Assembly (NCBI RefSeq): GCF_014268505.2
Contig: NZ_JABWQP020000008.1
Coordinates: forward strand, 124,001 to 188,000
Source of the DNA: Pseudomonas khorasanensis
GTDB taxonomy: Bacteria > Pseudomonadota > Gammaproteobacteria > Pseudomonadales > Pseudomonadaceae
Length of the DNA: 64,000 bases
Direction: 5' to 3'
Numbering within the stretch: the first letter of the stretch is position 1; every line of letters starts with the position of its first letter. A program made the position numbers and the translations under genes. Shown here piece by piece: positions 8,919 to 17,525 of the stretch. A model generated the notes under the pieces. It was not told the DNA's origin and did not search any database. It saw only the letters and a program-made list of their open reading frames with translations.

Positions 8919-10409
8919 TCAGACCATCATCAGCAACACGGCGACGAAAATGCTGCCGGCGGAGAAGGTCATGGTCCGAGACGACCAGGTGTTGAACCAA
9001 CGTTGAAAGCTGGCGAGATCACGGGTCAGGGATGTCGGTTGGCGAGTCCAGGATTGTTGGTCAAGGCGGAAGAACACGTAGATCTTCACCAGTGCGCCAA
9101 CGATCTGGTTGTAATACAGAATCGCCGGGTAAGCCGGGCCGATGCGGTGGCCGGAACATGACAGCAGCAGCGTCAGAATCAGGCGCGTGATGCCGATCCA
9201 CAGCAGGTACACCAGGATGAACGCGGTGCCGTACTTGAAGCTGGCGATGATCGCGACGGTCAGGCCGAGCAGCGAGGTCCACATCGACACGCGCTGGTCA
9301 AACAGCACCACCGAGGTGAACGCGCCGAGGCGGCGGATACCCAGGCCGAGTGCGCGGGAGTTCTGGCGCAGGTTGTTGCCGTACCAGCGGAACATCAGTT
9401 TGCGGCTGGCCTTGATGAAGCTCTTTTCCGGCGGGTGCTCAACGGTATTGATCGCCGCATCCGGTACGTAGAAGGTGTCGTAACCTAGGCGCATCAGGCT
9501 GAACCAGCTCGACTTGTCGTCGCCGGTCAGGAACTTGAATCGGCCCAGGCGCCAGTGTTGCAGCGAGTCGCTTTCAACGTCGGCGATGAATTCCGGATTG
9601 GTAACCACGGAAGCTTTGAATACCGACATGCGCCCGGTCATGGTCAGCACGCGCTTGGACAGGGCCATCGAGCACATGTTGATGTGGCGTTGGGCGAAAC
9701 GCAGCTTGTGCCATTCGCTCATGATGTAGCCGCCGCGCACTTCGCAGAATTCGTTGGTGGTCAGGCCGCCGACGTTGCCGAACAGCTGGAACCACGGCAC
9801 GGTCTTGCGCACGACGCCTTCGCCGAGCACGGTGTCGCCGTCGATCACGGCCACCACCGCACGGTCGTCCGGCAGGTGACGGGAAATCGCGCGGAAACCG
9901 AACGCCAGGCCATCGCGCTTGCCGGTACCGGGAATGCGCACGAAGTCGAGCTTGACGCGATCGGGCGGATTCATCCGGGCCCACATCGCCTTGACCAGCA
10001 ACTCGTCGGACATTTCCACGATCGAGCAGACAATGGTGGTCGGCAGTTCGCAGTCGATGGCTTCGCGAATCACCGAGCTGTAGACCTGCGCCGTGGTGAG
10101 CGCGTCAATACGAAAGCTGGTGACCATCAGAAACACATGCGACGGGTCGGCCGCTTTACCCAGCTTGCGCACTTTGCGGCGCAGGTGCGGGTAAACGATG
10201 TACAGAAAAATCATGCCGCGCACGAAGTGCGTGGCACCCATCGAGTAGCGCCAGATACCGACGGCGCCAATCAGGAAAATGAAGTCCTTCGACTCGGCGT
10301 CGAATGTGGACGTGGGCAGCATCAAGGCCAGGCCCATCAGCAGACTGAGATAAAAAAGCCAGCCGGCTGATTGCAGAAAAAAATGTTTGAGCTTGCTCAT
10401 CAGCGTCAT
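8919..10409 (-). CDS. alg8: Alg8, mannuronan synthase (GT2)
   Basis: Family 2 glycosyltransferase that builds poly-mannuronate from GDP-mannuronate at the inner membrane; about 496 residues. Two N-terminal membrane segments are followed by the cytosolic catalytic domain. It contains DGD at 190-192 (nucleotide and metal binding), TGDD at 295-298 (catalytic base region) and K-L-M-F-R-W near 337-342, the processive Q/R-x-x-R-W-type motif. Several C-terminal membrane helices follow. The start could be M1 or M4; neither has a strong Shine-Dalgarno site. A perfect hairpin lies just upstream, between algD and this gene. Confidence 0.96.
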   Translation of the reverse strand: MTLMSKLKHFFLQSAGWLFYLSLLMGLALMLPTSTFDAESKDFIFLIGAVGIWRYSMGATHFVRGMIFLYIVYPHLRRKVRKLGKAADPSHVFLMVTSFRIDALTTAQVYSSVIREAIDCELPTTIVCSIVEMSDELLVKAMWARMNPPDRVKLDFVRIPGTGKRDGLAFGFRAISRHLPDDRAVVAVIDGDTVLGEGVVRKTVPWFQLFGNVGGLTTNEFCEVRGGYIMSEWHKLRFAQRHINMCSMALSKRVLTMTGRMSVFKASVVTNPEFIADVESDSLQHWRLGRFKFLTGDDKSSWFSLMRLGYDTFYVPDAAINTVEHPPEKSFIKASRKLMFRWYGNNLRQNSRALGLGIRRLGAFTSVVLFDQRVSMWTSLLGLTVAIIASFKYGTAFILVYLLWIGITRLILTLLLSCSGHRIGPAYPAILYYNQIVGALVKIYVFFRLDQQSWTRQPTSLTRDLASFQRWFNTWSSRTMTFSAGSIFVAVLLMMV

Positions 10410-10424
10410 CCGAAGGTGATGGAG

Positions 10425-10467
10425 GCTTCAAGCCGCAAGCGAGGTGCTTTTGCTTGCGGCTTGAAGC
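10425..10467 (-). repeat. Perfect 16-bp stem-loop between algD and alg8
   Basis: GCTTCAAGCCGCAAGC at 10425-10440 pairs exactly with GCTTGCGGCTTGAAGC at 10452-10467 around an 11-base loop. No U-run follows on the transcribed minus strand, so it is not a classical terminator. It may limit expression downstream of algD or shield mRNA ends. The function is inferred only. Confidence 0.8.
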
Positions 10468-10485
10468 TTGAGGCTTGCTGCTGCC

Positions 10486-11802
10486 TTACCAGCAGATCCC
10501 TTCGGTGCGGCTACCGGCGCTGGTGGCCTTGGACATGAAGCCCACCAGGTCGATGACTTGTTTGCCTTCCGGTGCTTCCTGGGCCAGCGCGCGGAATTTC
10601 TCGTCGCGGTTGCCGAGGATGATCACGTCGGAGTTGTCGATCACCGAATCGAAGTCCGAGTTGAGCAGGGACGAAACGTGCGGAATCTTCGACTCGATGT
10701 AGTCCTTGTTCGCACCGTGGACACGGGCGTACTCCACGTTGCTGTCGTAGATGCTCAGGTCGTAGCCCTTGCCGATCAGCATTTCGGCCAGTTCGACCAG
10801 CGGGCTTTCGCGCAGGTCGTCGGTGCCGGCCTTGAAGCTCAGACCGAGCAGGGCGACTTTGCGTTTGTCATGGCTTTCAACGATGTCGAAGGCGTTCTGC
10901 ACTTGCGATTCGTTGCTGCGCATCAGCGAGTTCAGCAGCGGCGCTTCGACGTCCAGGGAACCGGCGCGGTAGGTCAGGGCGCGCACGTCTTTTGGCAGGC
11001 ACGAACCGCCGAACGCAAAGCCCGGGCGCATGTAGTACTGGGACAGGTTGAGGGTCTTGTCCTGGCAGACCACGTCCATCACTTCACGGCCATCGACGCC
11101 GACCGCTTTGGCGATGTTGCCGATCTCGTTGGCGAAGGTCACTTTGGTCGCGTGCCAGACGTTGCAGGTGTACTTGATCATCTCGGCAACGGCGATGTCC
11201 TTGCGGATGATCGGCGCGTCGAGTTCTTCGTACAGCGATTGCAGAACGTCGCCCGACGCGGTGTCGAATTCGCCGATGACGGTCATCGGTGGCTGATCGT
11301 AGTCGGCGATGGCGGTGGATTCACGCAGGAACTCAGGGTTGACCGCAACGCCGAAATCGACGCCAGCCTTCTTGCCCGAGCAATCTTCCAGAATCGGGAT
11401 TACCACGTTCGCTACGGTGCCCGGCAGTACGGTGCTGCGCACGACGATGGTGTGGCGGGTGGATTTTTCACGCAGGACAAAACCGATCTCGCGGCACACC
11501 GCTTCGATGTAGTTCAGTTCCAGGTCGCCGTTCTTCTTGCTTGGCGTACCGACGCAGATCATCGACAGATCGGTATCACGAATCGCCTCGGCGAAGTTGG
11601 TCGTGCCGCGCAGACGACCGGTCTGGATACCCTGTTGCAGGAGTTCGCCCAGGCCTGGTTCAACAATCGGCGATTTGCCGGCGTTGATCATGTCGATCTT
11701 GTCTTTGGCAACATCGACGCCAACTACGTCATGGCCCCGTGCAGACAGGCAACCGGCACATACTGCGCCAACGTAACCCAAACCAAATATGCTGATGCGC
11801 AT
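10486..11802 (-). CDS. algD: AlgD, GDP-mannose 6-dehydrogenase
   Basis: Cytosolic NAD-dependent enzyme that oxidises GDP-mannose to GDP-mannuronate, the committed step of alginate synthesis; 438 residues. The Rossmann motif GLGYVG is at 7-12, the family segment NPEFLRES near 155-162, and the catalytic C268 in FAFGGSCLPKD. The start ATG at 11802 follows AGAGG. It is the first gene of the operon and has a long upstream region with a candidate AlgU-type promoter. No truncation or substitution of key residues is visible. Confidence 0.98.
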   Translation of the reverse strand: MRISIFGLGYVGAVCAGCLSARGHDVVGVDVAKDKIDMINAGKSPIVEPGLGELLQQGIQTGRLRGTTNFAEAIRDTDLSMICVGTPSKKNGDLELNYIEAVCREIGFVLREKSTRHTIVVRSTVLPGTVANVVIPILEDCSGKKAGVDFGVAVNPEFLRESTAIADYDQPPMTVIGEFDTASGDVLQSLYEELDAPIIRKDIAVAEMIKYTCNVWHATKVTFANEIGNIAKAVGVDGREVMDVVCQDKTLNLSQYYMRPGFAFGGSCLPKDVRALTYRAGSLDVEAPLLNSLMRSNESQVQNAFDIVESHDKRKVALLGLSFKAGTDDLRESPLVELAEMLIGKGYDLSIYDSNVEYARVHGANKDYIESKIPHVSSLLNSDFDSVIDNSDVIILGNRDEKFRALAQEAPEGKQVIDLVGFMSKATSAGSRTEGICW

Positions 11803-12275
11803 CGCAATTACCTCTGTATATATCAGGCCGTTAGAAGGCCGGAGTTAATGGTGTTCAGCGGTCACTAGTGCACTCGAAAGTGCGGCTTACAGGCGCCACA
11901 ATGCCGTGTGCAGGCATAATAAGTTTCGAGTGTCTAAATAAGTGCACTCAAGATGTGCGCAACTAGGCCTTGTTCTTTTGACGTGCCCTGTTATGCAGCC
12001 GATCTTCCGTGCGGGAAGACTCTTGTGCAGTCGTGTAGCCTGCTCGAAGTCGGGTAGGGAGCCCGTAAATCAAACAGTTAGGTGCTCAGGCGAGCACGTT
12101 TATAGGGGCGCGGTCATGGCCTTTGTAGGGGATATTAATGGTGCGTATCTCCTGTCTTACGGTTGTTTTGAGACTAGTTTGTCATCTAGCCAAGTTGCTG
12201 TGACAACCGGGTTACATGGCTATCTGCTCTTCGTAAGTTATCTCGTACAAACTCGGCGAGAATCGTTACCGGTGG
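11803..12275 (-). other. Long algD leader, no gene seen
   Basis: About 470 bases between the candidate promoter and algD. It is less GC-rich than its surroundings, and the short reading frames in it show no family similarity I recognise. Known algD promoters in Pseudomonas also sit several hundred bases upstream of the gene, so this is probably untranslated leader and regulator-binding DNA. Confidence 0.55.
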
Positions 12276-12302
12276 TATGAGCTACGCATTTAGACATAGT
12301 TC
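12276..12302 (-). promoter_or_regulatory. Candidate AlgU (sigma-22, RpoE-like) promoter of algD
   Basis: Read on the minus strand, GGAACTA (-35; consensus GAACTT, positions 12302-12297) is followed after exactly 16 bases by TCATA (-10, positions 12280-12276). The P. aeruginosa algD promoter has GAACTT and TCCTA in the same arrangement. The predicted start near 12268 would give a leader of about 465 bases. The match is good but not perfect. Confidence 0.5.
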
Positions 12303-12316
12303 CAGGCCGCTCATCG

Positions 12317-12461
12317 TGCCATCAGAAATTTTTTGAAATATTGAGAAAGATGGCACTGGTTTCAATTTGATAGCACTCTCCTTTTCGCCCTTTAGTGGCC
12401 GGGGGTTTATCGGTGTCGATAGTTTTGTGCCACTACGGGTAAAAAATTTAGGTGCCACTAC
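12317..12461. promoter_or_regulatory. Repeated GTGCCA boxes upstream of the algD promoter
   Basis: GTGCCATC at 12317 is inverted as GATGGCAC at 12350-12357. GTGCCACTAC occurs twice, at 12427-12436 and 12452-12461, 25 bases apart. The boxes lie 15-160 bases upstream of the candidate promoter. Such spacing suggests binding of a dimeric or oligomeric regulator; AmrZ, AlgR and AlgB act at algD elsewhere, but I cannot assign one. Confidence 0.45.
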
Positions 12462-12572
12462 TGAAAAAAAACTTCAGTGTCGAGTGAAACTAAAATTAGA
12501 AAACAGAGCGTGGTTTTATTGGCGCCATGAATTTGGCGATAAGCGGCAGGGGAATTCTTAGTTCGGGCGGAC

Positions 12573-12602
12573 TGCACGACTCTCAAAGAAAAGAGTCGTG
12601 CA
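12573..12602 (-). terminator. Hairpin downstream of yaaA
   Basis: TGCACGACTCT at 12573-12583 pairs with AGAGTCGTGCA at 12592-12602 around an 8-base loop, 11 bases after the yaaA stop. No strong U-run follows, so termination may be weak or Rho-assisted. Confidence 0.5.
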
Positions 12603-12613
12603 AAGGGCATGCA

Positions 12614-13393
12614 TTATTCCGGGGCGTGGTCGCGTAAAAACACCAGATTGTCGGGTTTCGACTGTTCGGCGCTGTAGCGATATCCCTGTGCATCGAAATG
12701 CTTGAGCTGGGCGGGGTCGTTGATGCGTTCCTGAATCACGAAGCGGCTCATCAAACCCCGCGCTTTTTTCGCGTAGAAGCTGATGATCTTGTACTGGCCG
12801 TTCTTCTGATCCTTGAATTCGGTGTTGATGATTCGTGCGTTCAGGGCGCTGCGCTTGACCGCCGAGAAGTACTCATTGGACGCCAGATTGAGCAGCACAT
12901 CATCACCCTGATGCGCCAGCGCTTCATTCAGCCATTCACTGATGCGCGTGCCCCAGAACGCATACAAGTCCTTGCCTCGGGCGTTGGCCAGTTTGGTGCC
13001 CATCTCCAGGCGATAAGGTTGCATCAGGTCCAGCGGGCGTAACAGGCCATAGAGGCCGGAGAGCATGCGCAGGTGCTTTTGTGCGTAGTCGAAATCCGCT
13101 TCGCCGAACGACTGCGCATCGAGACCGGTGTAGACGTCACCTTTGAACGCGAGCAAGGCCTGCTTGGCGTTTCGCGGCGTGAACGCTGGCGTCCAGCTGC
13201 CGAAGCGCGCGGCATTGAGCCCGCCGATCTTGTCGGATACGTGCATCAACTCGCTGATCTGCGCCGGGCTCAGCTCGCGCAGTTGCTGAATCAGTTCCTG
13301 GGAATGGTCGAGGTATTGTGGCTGGGTGAAGCGCTGGGTCGCCGGCGGTGTTTCGTAATCGAGGGTCTTGGCGGGGGAAATCACCATCAGCAT
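12614..13393 (-). CDS. yaaA: YaaA family peroxide-stress protein
   Basis: About 259 residues, the same as the E. coli family member. Conserved N-terminus M-V-I-S-P-A-K-T-L-D and segments such as NLASNEYFSAV and FKDQKNGQYKIISFYAKKARG identify the DUF328/UPF0246 family. In E. coli YaaA lowers free iron and limits DNA damage under hydrogen peroxide; the biochemical mechanism is not firmly known. ATG at 13393 is chosen because AAAGGAG precedes it at a normal distance. A second in-frame ATG at 13387 also exists, and the frame open further upstream has no start signal. It is a single-gene unit next to the alginate operon. Confidence 0.92.
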   Translation of the reverse strand: MLMVISPAKTLDYETPPATQRFTQPQYLDHSQELIQQLRELSPAQISELMHVSDKIGGLNAARFGSWTPAFTPRNAKQALLAFKGDVYTGLDAQSFGEADFDYAQKHLRMLSGLYGLLRPLDLMQPYRLEMGTKLANARGKDLYAFWGTRISEWLNEALAHQGDDVLLNLASNEYFSAVKRSALNARIINTEFKDQKNGQYKIISFYAKKARGLMSRFVIQERINDPAQLKHFDAQGYRYSAEQSKPDNLVFLRDHAPE

Positions 13394-13502
13394 GAAGTCG
13401 TCTCCTTTAATCGTGAGAGCGATTCTAGGGGGTTGGCGTTGTTGACTCCAGCTATCAAGCCCATAGGTGATCGACGGCGGTAGCAACCTGCGCCTACCCT
13501 TT

Positions 13503-13633
13503 GGCGAGGGAGCTTGCTTCCGCTCGAGTGCGCAGCGCTCGCAAATTCGGTAGACGCGCCCGCGTTGGAGCAATGCAATGGCTGCATTTGGGGCTGCTGC
13601 GCAACCCAGCGGGAGCAAGCTCCCTCGCCACAG
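13503..13633. repeat. REP-type palindrome pair (GGCGAGGGAGCTTGC type)
   Basis: GGCGAGGGAGCTTGCTTCCGCT at the left is inverted as AGCGGGAGCAAGCTCCCTCGCC at the right, with about 90 bp between. A second copy lies at 34131-34248. It fills most of the gap between yaaA and the next gene. Confidence 0.8.
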
Positions 13634-13709
13634 AATGCGCCATCCGCCAGCAGGTTTGGGTGTCTTATCAGCTATAGTGCCGCGCGGGTTTTGTTATGGA
13701 GACATCCCT

Positions 13710-14834
13710 TTGCGCATTGTTCTTTTATTCACCGCGTGGCTGCTGAGCGCCGGAGCCGTGGCGGCGCCGGGTGATGTGGCGACGCTGGATCGCAGCACCT
13801 GGCCGGAGCAGCTCGACAACCCGACCCTGTTCGACGTCGCGTCGCGGGCGGAGATTCTCATGTTTGCCCGCGGCCTGCTCGGCACCGAGTCCATTGACGA
13901 GGCTGCGCTTTCCCAGCGTCTGGGCCTGCGCACGGTCAACATCGATGCGATCAATCAGCTGCGCCAGCGCCTCTGGCAGCGCTTGTTGGCCAACTACAAC
14001 CACGCCCAGCAAAGCTGTGATCAGGACGCCTCGTTCTGCTTTCTTGTCGAAGACCTGCCGACCCTGCGTGAGCAGGCTGCCAAGTTCGTGGTCAGCGACG
14101 ACAGTTATTACACCCGATGGGCCGAGCCGAGCCGGATCTTCCATTTGCAGTACCTGGACGAGCTGATGCGCAAGGCCGCGCTGTTCCCGCAGACCAGCAG
14201 CGAAATCGATCGTTTCGGCGACTATGAGCGCAACGGGGAGGCCATGCATGATCGGCTGTTTTTGCTGACCTTCGACAGCGCCGCCAACGTTCAGCCGGAC
14301 AACACCGACTGGCTGACGGAGTACTTGCGCAAGGCGAATCTGAGCGGGACTTTCTTTGTGCTGGGCAAGGATATTCAGGCGCGACTTTCCGGGCGTTCGG
14401 TCAGCAGCCTGCAAGCGGCGTTTTCACAGCAGTGCGTCGGCGTGCAGGGCTGGGAGTTCCGCTCCCATAGCCATTGGCAGGACTGGCAGGATTCAGTGCG
14501 CCGCAGCGCTGATCTGGTGAAGAACAAACTGCCGGAAAACTACGTACCGCTGTTCCGCCCGCCAGAGGGCCAACGTCGCAGCGACGCGAAAGGTTTCTTC
14601 AACACCCAGGGCCTGCAAGTGGCCCTGTGGGACATCGATGCCCAGGACGGCGCGGGCAAACTGAAGGGCCCGGCAAGCGCGCAGCGGGTGCTGACACTGA
14701 TGTTGTTGTGGCGCCACGGAGTGATCAATTTCAACATGAAACAGGATGCGGTCAAGACGTCATTGCCGTGGCTGATTACCCAGACTGCGCAGAGCGGCAT
14801 CGGCTGGGAAGACTGTCAGGACGGATTTCGTTGA
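13710..14834 (+). CDS. Secreted NodB-like polysaccharide deacetylase, divergent
   Basis: About 374 residues starting at TTG 13710, which has GGAG eight bases upstream; no ATG fits. A signal peptide (RIVLLFTAWLLSAGAVAAPG) predicts periplasmic export. The C-terminal half resembles NodB-fold deacetylases: TFD at 187-189, FRSHSHW at 250-256, FRPPEGQRR at 282-290 and ALWDIDAQD near 305-313. The metal site looks altered. Motif 1 reads TFDS instead of TFDDG, and the H-x-x-x-H of motif 2 is not kept. The N-terminal 160 residues are not recognised. It could be a catalytically altered or inactive family member. It stands alone, after yaaA and before the PhoH-like gene. Confidence 0.8.
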   Translation: MRIVLLFTAWLLSAGAVAAPGDVATLDRSTWPEQLDNPTLFDVASRAEILMFARGLLGTESIDEAALSQRLGLRTVNIDAINQLRQRLWQRLLANYNHAQQSCDQDASFCFLVEDLPTLREQAAKFVVSDDSYYTRWAEPSRIFHLQYLDELMRKAALFPQTSSEIDRFGDYERNGEAMHDRLFLLTFDSAANVQPDNTDWLTEYLRKANLSGTFFVLGKDIQARLSGRSVSSLQAAFSQQCVGVQGWEFRSHSHWQDWQDSVRRSADLVKNKLPENYVPLFRPPEGQRRSDAKGFFNTQGLQVALWDIDAQDGAGKLKGPASAQRVLTLMLLWRHGVINFNMKQDAVKTSLPWLITQTAQSGIGWEDCQDGFR

Positions 14835-15173
14835 GAGACGACAGAAAAGCCCGGAAACATTGGGTTTGGGGTGATTTTCAAAAGGAATCGGATGCAGGCG
14901 GACTTCCGACTTTAGCGGGGTCCGGGCAGTCCGCCAAGGGCTTTTCGTCACTCTGCAAAATAAACTTAAAAAAACCGTCAAAGTACTTTTTTATGTCATC
15001 GGTTTTGGAGTATTACGAAGACAGACCGCCGAAACCTGCAACACAGGTGGCGTCTTCCCAGACTCCTTTTGTGTGCAGTTCATCCAGGCCCTCGTGGATG
15101 AATTCGGCAGTCACTTCGAGGCGCAGCACTGTCACGGTATTGCGTCGAATGGCTCCCAAAAAGGTGACCGAGT
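14835..15173. other. Intergenic region before the PhoH-like gene
   Basis: About 340 bases, AT-rich around 14950-15000. It probably holds the promoter of the next gene. A reading frame on the minus strand ending at 15013 is discussed under findings but is not supported well enough to annotate. Confidence 0.4.
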
Positions 15174-16568
15174 ATGGATGATCACGGACGCAGCCCTTCC
15201 TCCAACCAGCCAATCCTGTATGTACTCGATACCAACGTATTGATTCACGATCCAAATGCCCTGCTGAATTTCGAAGAACACCACGTCGCCATCCCGATGA
15301 CCGTGCTGGAAGAGCTGGACAAGCTCAAGAGCGGCCATCACAGCGTGGCCGCGGAATGCCGTCAGGCAATTCGCCTGATCGACAAGACCCTGGGCGATGC
15401 GTCACCCGAAGACGTCGAACTGGGCGTGCCGATCCAGCGCGGCAAGGGCGGGCCGAAAGGCTTGCTGTCGATTCTGATGAGCAAACAGGCCGAGTCGAAC
15501 CTGATTCTGCCCGAGCACCTGAACGACAACAAAATCATCAATCAGCTCATTGACCTGCACACCCGCGACCCGCAAAAACCGGTGGTGCTGGTCACCAAAG
15601 ACATCAACATGCGCCTCAAGGCGCGCGCCTGCGGCATCGCTGCCGAGGACTACAGCACCGACCAACTGGTCGACGACGTCTCCCTGCTGCCCAACGGCTA
15701 CCACAACATGACCGGCTCGTTCTGGGACCGTGTGAGCAAGGTCGAAACCCGTCAGGACCACGGCCGCACCTGGCATCAGGTGCAACTGATCGACAACTTG
15801 CCGGCCGTGCACATCAACGAGTTCATCATTGACGAACAGGGCTTTGTTGGCTGGATCAAGGAGATTGAAGAAGACCGCTTGCTGATTCTCGATCTGCATC
15901 AGGAACCGCTGCTGCACCAGGAGGCGTGGGGCCTCAAGCCGCGCGACATCTATCAGAGTCTGGCCCTGTATGCGCTGCTCGATCCGGACATTCATCTGGT
16001 TAATCTGTCCGGGGCCGCCGGTTCCGGGAAAACCATTCTGGCGCTGGCTGCTGCGATCGAGCAGACCATGGTCAGCAAGCGTTATCGCCGCATCATCGCG
16101 ACCCGCAGCGTGCAGGGCCTGGACCAGGAGATCGGTTTCCTGCCCGGCACCGAAGCGGAAAAAATGGAGCCCTGGCTGGGCGCCATCACCGACAACCTCG
16201 AAGCCTTGCACATGGATGACGAAAACACCCATGGCAGCGTCGACTACATCCTCAGCAAAGTGCCTTTGCAATTCAAATCGCTCAACTACATTCGTGGCCG
16301 CAGTTTCCAGCAGAGCCTGATCCTGATCGACGAATGTCAGAACCTCACGCCGCACCAGATGAAAACCATCATCACCCGTGCTGGTGCCGGTTCCAAAGTG
16401 GTGTGCCTGGGCAACCTCGCACAGATCGACACCCCTTACCTGTCCGCGACCAGTTCCGGGCTGACCTACCTGACCGAACGCTTCAAGGATTTCCCCAACG
16501 GTGTGCACATCACCCTGCAAGGGGTGCCTCGCTCGATTCTGGCTGAATACGCAGAGTCGCATCTGTAA
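15174..16568 (+). CDS. PIN-PhoH protein (PhoH2-type RNA helicase/RNase family)
   Basis: Two-domain protein of 464 residues. The N-terminal PIN ribonuclease domain (about 12-160) has the acidic residues D19 in VLDTN, E46-E47 and D143 in TKD. The C-terminal PhoH ATPase has Walker A GAAGSGKT at 280-287 and Walker B LILIDEC at 382-388. PhoH2 proteins studied in other bacteria unwind and cut RNA using ATP; the role in Pseudomonas is not known. AAGGTGA precedes ATG 15174. It ends in its own strong terminator, so it is monocistronic. It is longer than the plain PhoH of phosphate-related operons because of the PIN domain. Confidence 0.92.
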   Translation: MDDHGRSPSSNQPILYVLDTNVLIHDPNALLNFEEHHVAIPMTVLEELDKLKSGHHSVAAECRQAIRLIDKTLGDASPEDVELGVPIQRGKGGPKGLLSILMSKQAESNLILPEHLNDNKIINQLIDLHTRDPQKPVVLVTKDINMRLKARACGIAAEDYSTDQLVDDVSLLPNGYHNMTGSFWDRVSKVETRQDHGRTWHQVQLIDNLPAVHINEFIIDEQGFVGWIKEIEEDRLLILDLHQEPLLHQEAWGLKPRDIYQSLALYALLDPDIHLVNLSGAAGSGKTILALAAAIEQTMVSKRYRRIIATRSVQGLDQEIGFLPGTEAEKMEPWLGAITDNLEALHMDDENTHGSVDYILSKVPLQFKSLNYIRGRSFQQSLILIDECQNLTPHQMKTIITRAGAGSKVVCLGNLAQIDTPYLSATSSGLTYLTERFKDFPNGVHITLQGVPRSILAEYAESHL

Positions 16569-16581
16569 CCCTTCCCACAAG

Positions 16582-16614
16582 ACCGGGCGGCCCTTAAAGC
16601 CGCCCGGTTTTTTT
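16582..16614 (+). terminator. Intrinsic terminator after the PIN-PhoH gene
   Basis: ACCGGGCGGC pairs with GCCGCCCGGT around a 7-base loop and is followed by seven T. Confidence 0.92.
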
Positions 16615-16633
16615 ATGGATAAATGCATATCTC

Positions 16634-16727
16634 CTGTGGGAGCGAGCCTGCTCGCGAATGCGGCGTATCAGTCGACATCTATAGTGAATCTGAATCCGCT
16701 TTCGCGAGCAGGCTCGCTCCCACAGGG
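16634..16727. repeat. REPIN (GTGGGAGCGAGCCTGCTCGCGAA type)
   Basis: Two inverted REP units flank a spacer containing GTATCAGTCGACATC. The same spacer core is in the REPIN at 21031-21120, and a diverged one in that at 51827-51917. Confidence 0.92.
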
Positions 16728-16809
16728 GGCAACGGTGATTTCATAATCAGTGATGCGGATATCTGACCCACAGGTTTACAATCCACGCTCCTGATCAGGA
16801 GTAACCCCC

Positions 16810-17283
16810 GTGCTGACTCATCTCGATTCCCAAGGTCGCGCCAACATGGTCGACGTCACTGAAAAAGCCGTGACGTTCCGTGAAGCGACGGCCCAGGCGC
16901 TGGTGCGCATGCTCCCCGAAACCCTGCAGATGATTGTCAGCGGCGGTCACCCCAAGGGTGACGTATTCGCCGTGGCACGCATCGCCGGAATCCAGGCGGC
17001 GAAGAAAACCAGCGATCTGATTCCTCTGTGCCACCCGCTCATGCTGACCGGCGTCAAGGTCGAACTCAGCGCCGAAGGGGATGACAGCGTGCGCATCGTT
17101 GCCCGCTGCAAACTGTCCGGGCAGACCGGCGTCGAAATGGAAGCGTTGACCGCTGCCAGCGTCGCCGCGCTCACCATCTACGACATGTGCAAGGCCGTTG
17201 ACCGCGGCATGGTCATCGAAAGCGTGCGTCTGCTGGAAAAAGTCGGCGGCAAGAGCGGCCATTTTCAGGCGGAGCAGCCATGA
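16810..17283 (+). CDS. moaC: MoaC, cyclic pyranopterin monophosphate synthase
   Basis: 157 residues. It acts with MoaA in the first step of molybdenum cofactor synthesis, forming cPMP from the 3',8-cyclo-GTP intermediate. Conserved blocks are KKTSDLIPLCHPL and GVEMEALTAAS, and a D-x-C-K-A-V-D segment lies near the C-terminus. The GTG start at 16810 follows AGGAG. It overlaps moaD by four bases (ATGA), so moaC, moaD and moaE form one operon. The moaA partner is not in the window. Confidence 0.96.
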   Translation: MLTHLDSQGRANMVDVTEKAVTFREATAQALVRMLPETLQMIVSGGHPKGDVFAVARIAGIQAAKKTSDLIPLCHPLMLTGVKVELSAEGDDSVRIVARCKLSGQTGVEMEALTAASVAALTIYDMCKAVDRGMVIESVRLLEKVGGKSGHFQAEQP

Positions 17284-17522
17284 AACTGACTGTGAAGTTT
17301 TTCGCCCGCTACCGTGAAGCGCTCGGCGTGGATTCGGTGACGGTTGAAGGTGATTTCGCAACGGTCGATGATGTCCGGACGCTACTGGCGCAACGTGACG
17401 GCGCCGACGTGTTGAGCGAGCAGAACCTGATGTGCGCGCGCAACGAAGACCTCTGCCAGCTCGACGAGCCGGTGGTCGATGGCGATGAAGTAGCGTTTTT
17501 CCCGACCGTGACCGGAGGCTGA
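17280..17522 (+). CDS. moaD: MoaD, molybdopterin synthase sulfur-carrier subunit
   Basis: 80 residues with a ubiquitin-like fold ending in V-T-G-G. The C-terminal Gly-Gly is adenylated by MoeB and then thiocarboxylated, and it donates sulfur to cPMP within the MoaD-MoaE enzyme. It begins inside the moaC stop and is followed three bases later by moaE. Confidence 0.95.
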   Translation: MKLTVKFFARYREALGVDSVTVEGDFATVDDVRTLLAQRDGADVLSEQNLMCARNEDLCQLDEPVVDGDEVAFFPTVTGG

Positions 17523-17525
17523 GCG

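Noticed and set aside
11942..12280. 112-codon open frame in the algD upstream region
   Set aside because: Translation has no family features, no ribosome site was seen, and it lies in the promoter and leader of algD.
12367..12561. 64-codon open frame upstream of algD
   Set aside because: Overlaps the repeated regulatory boxes and shows no coding pattern.
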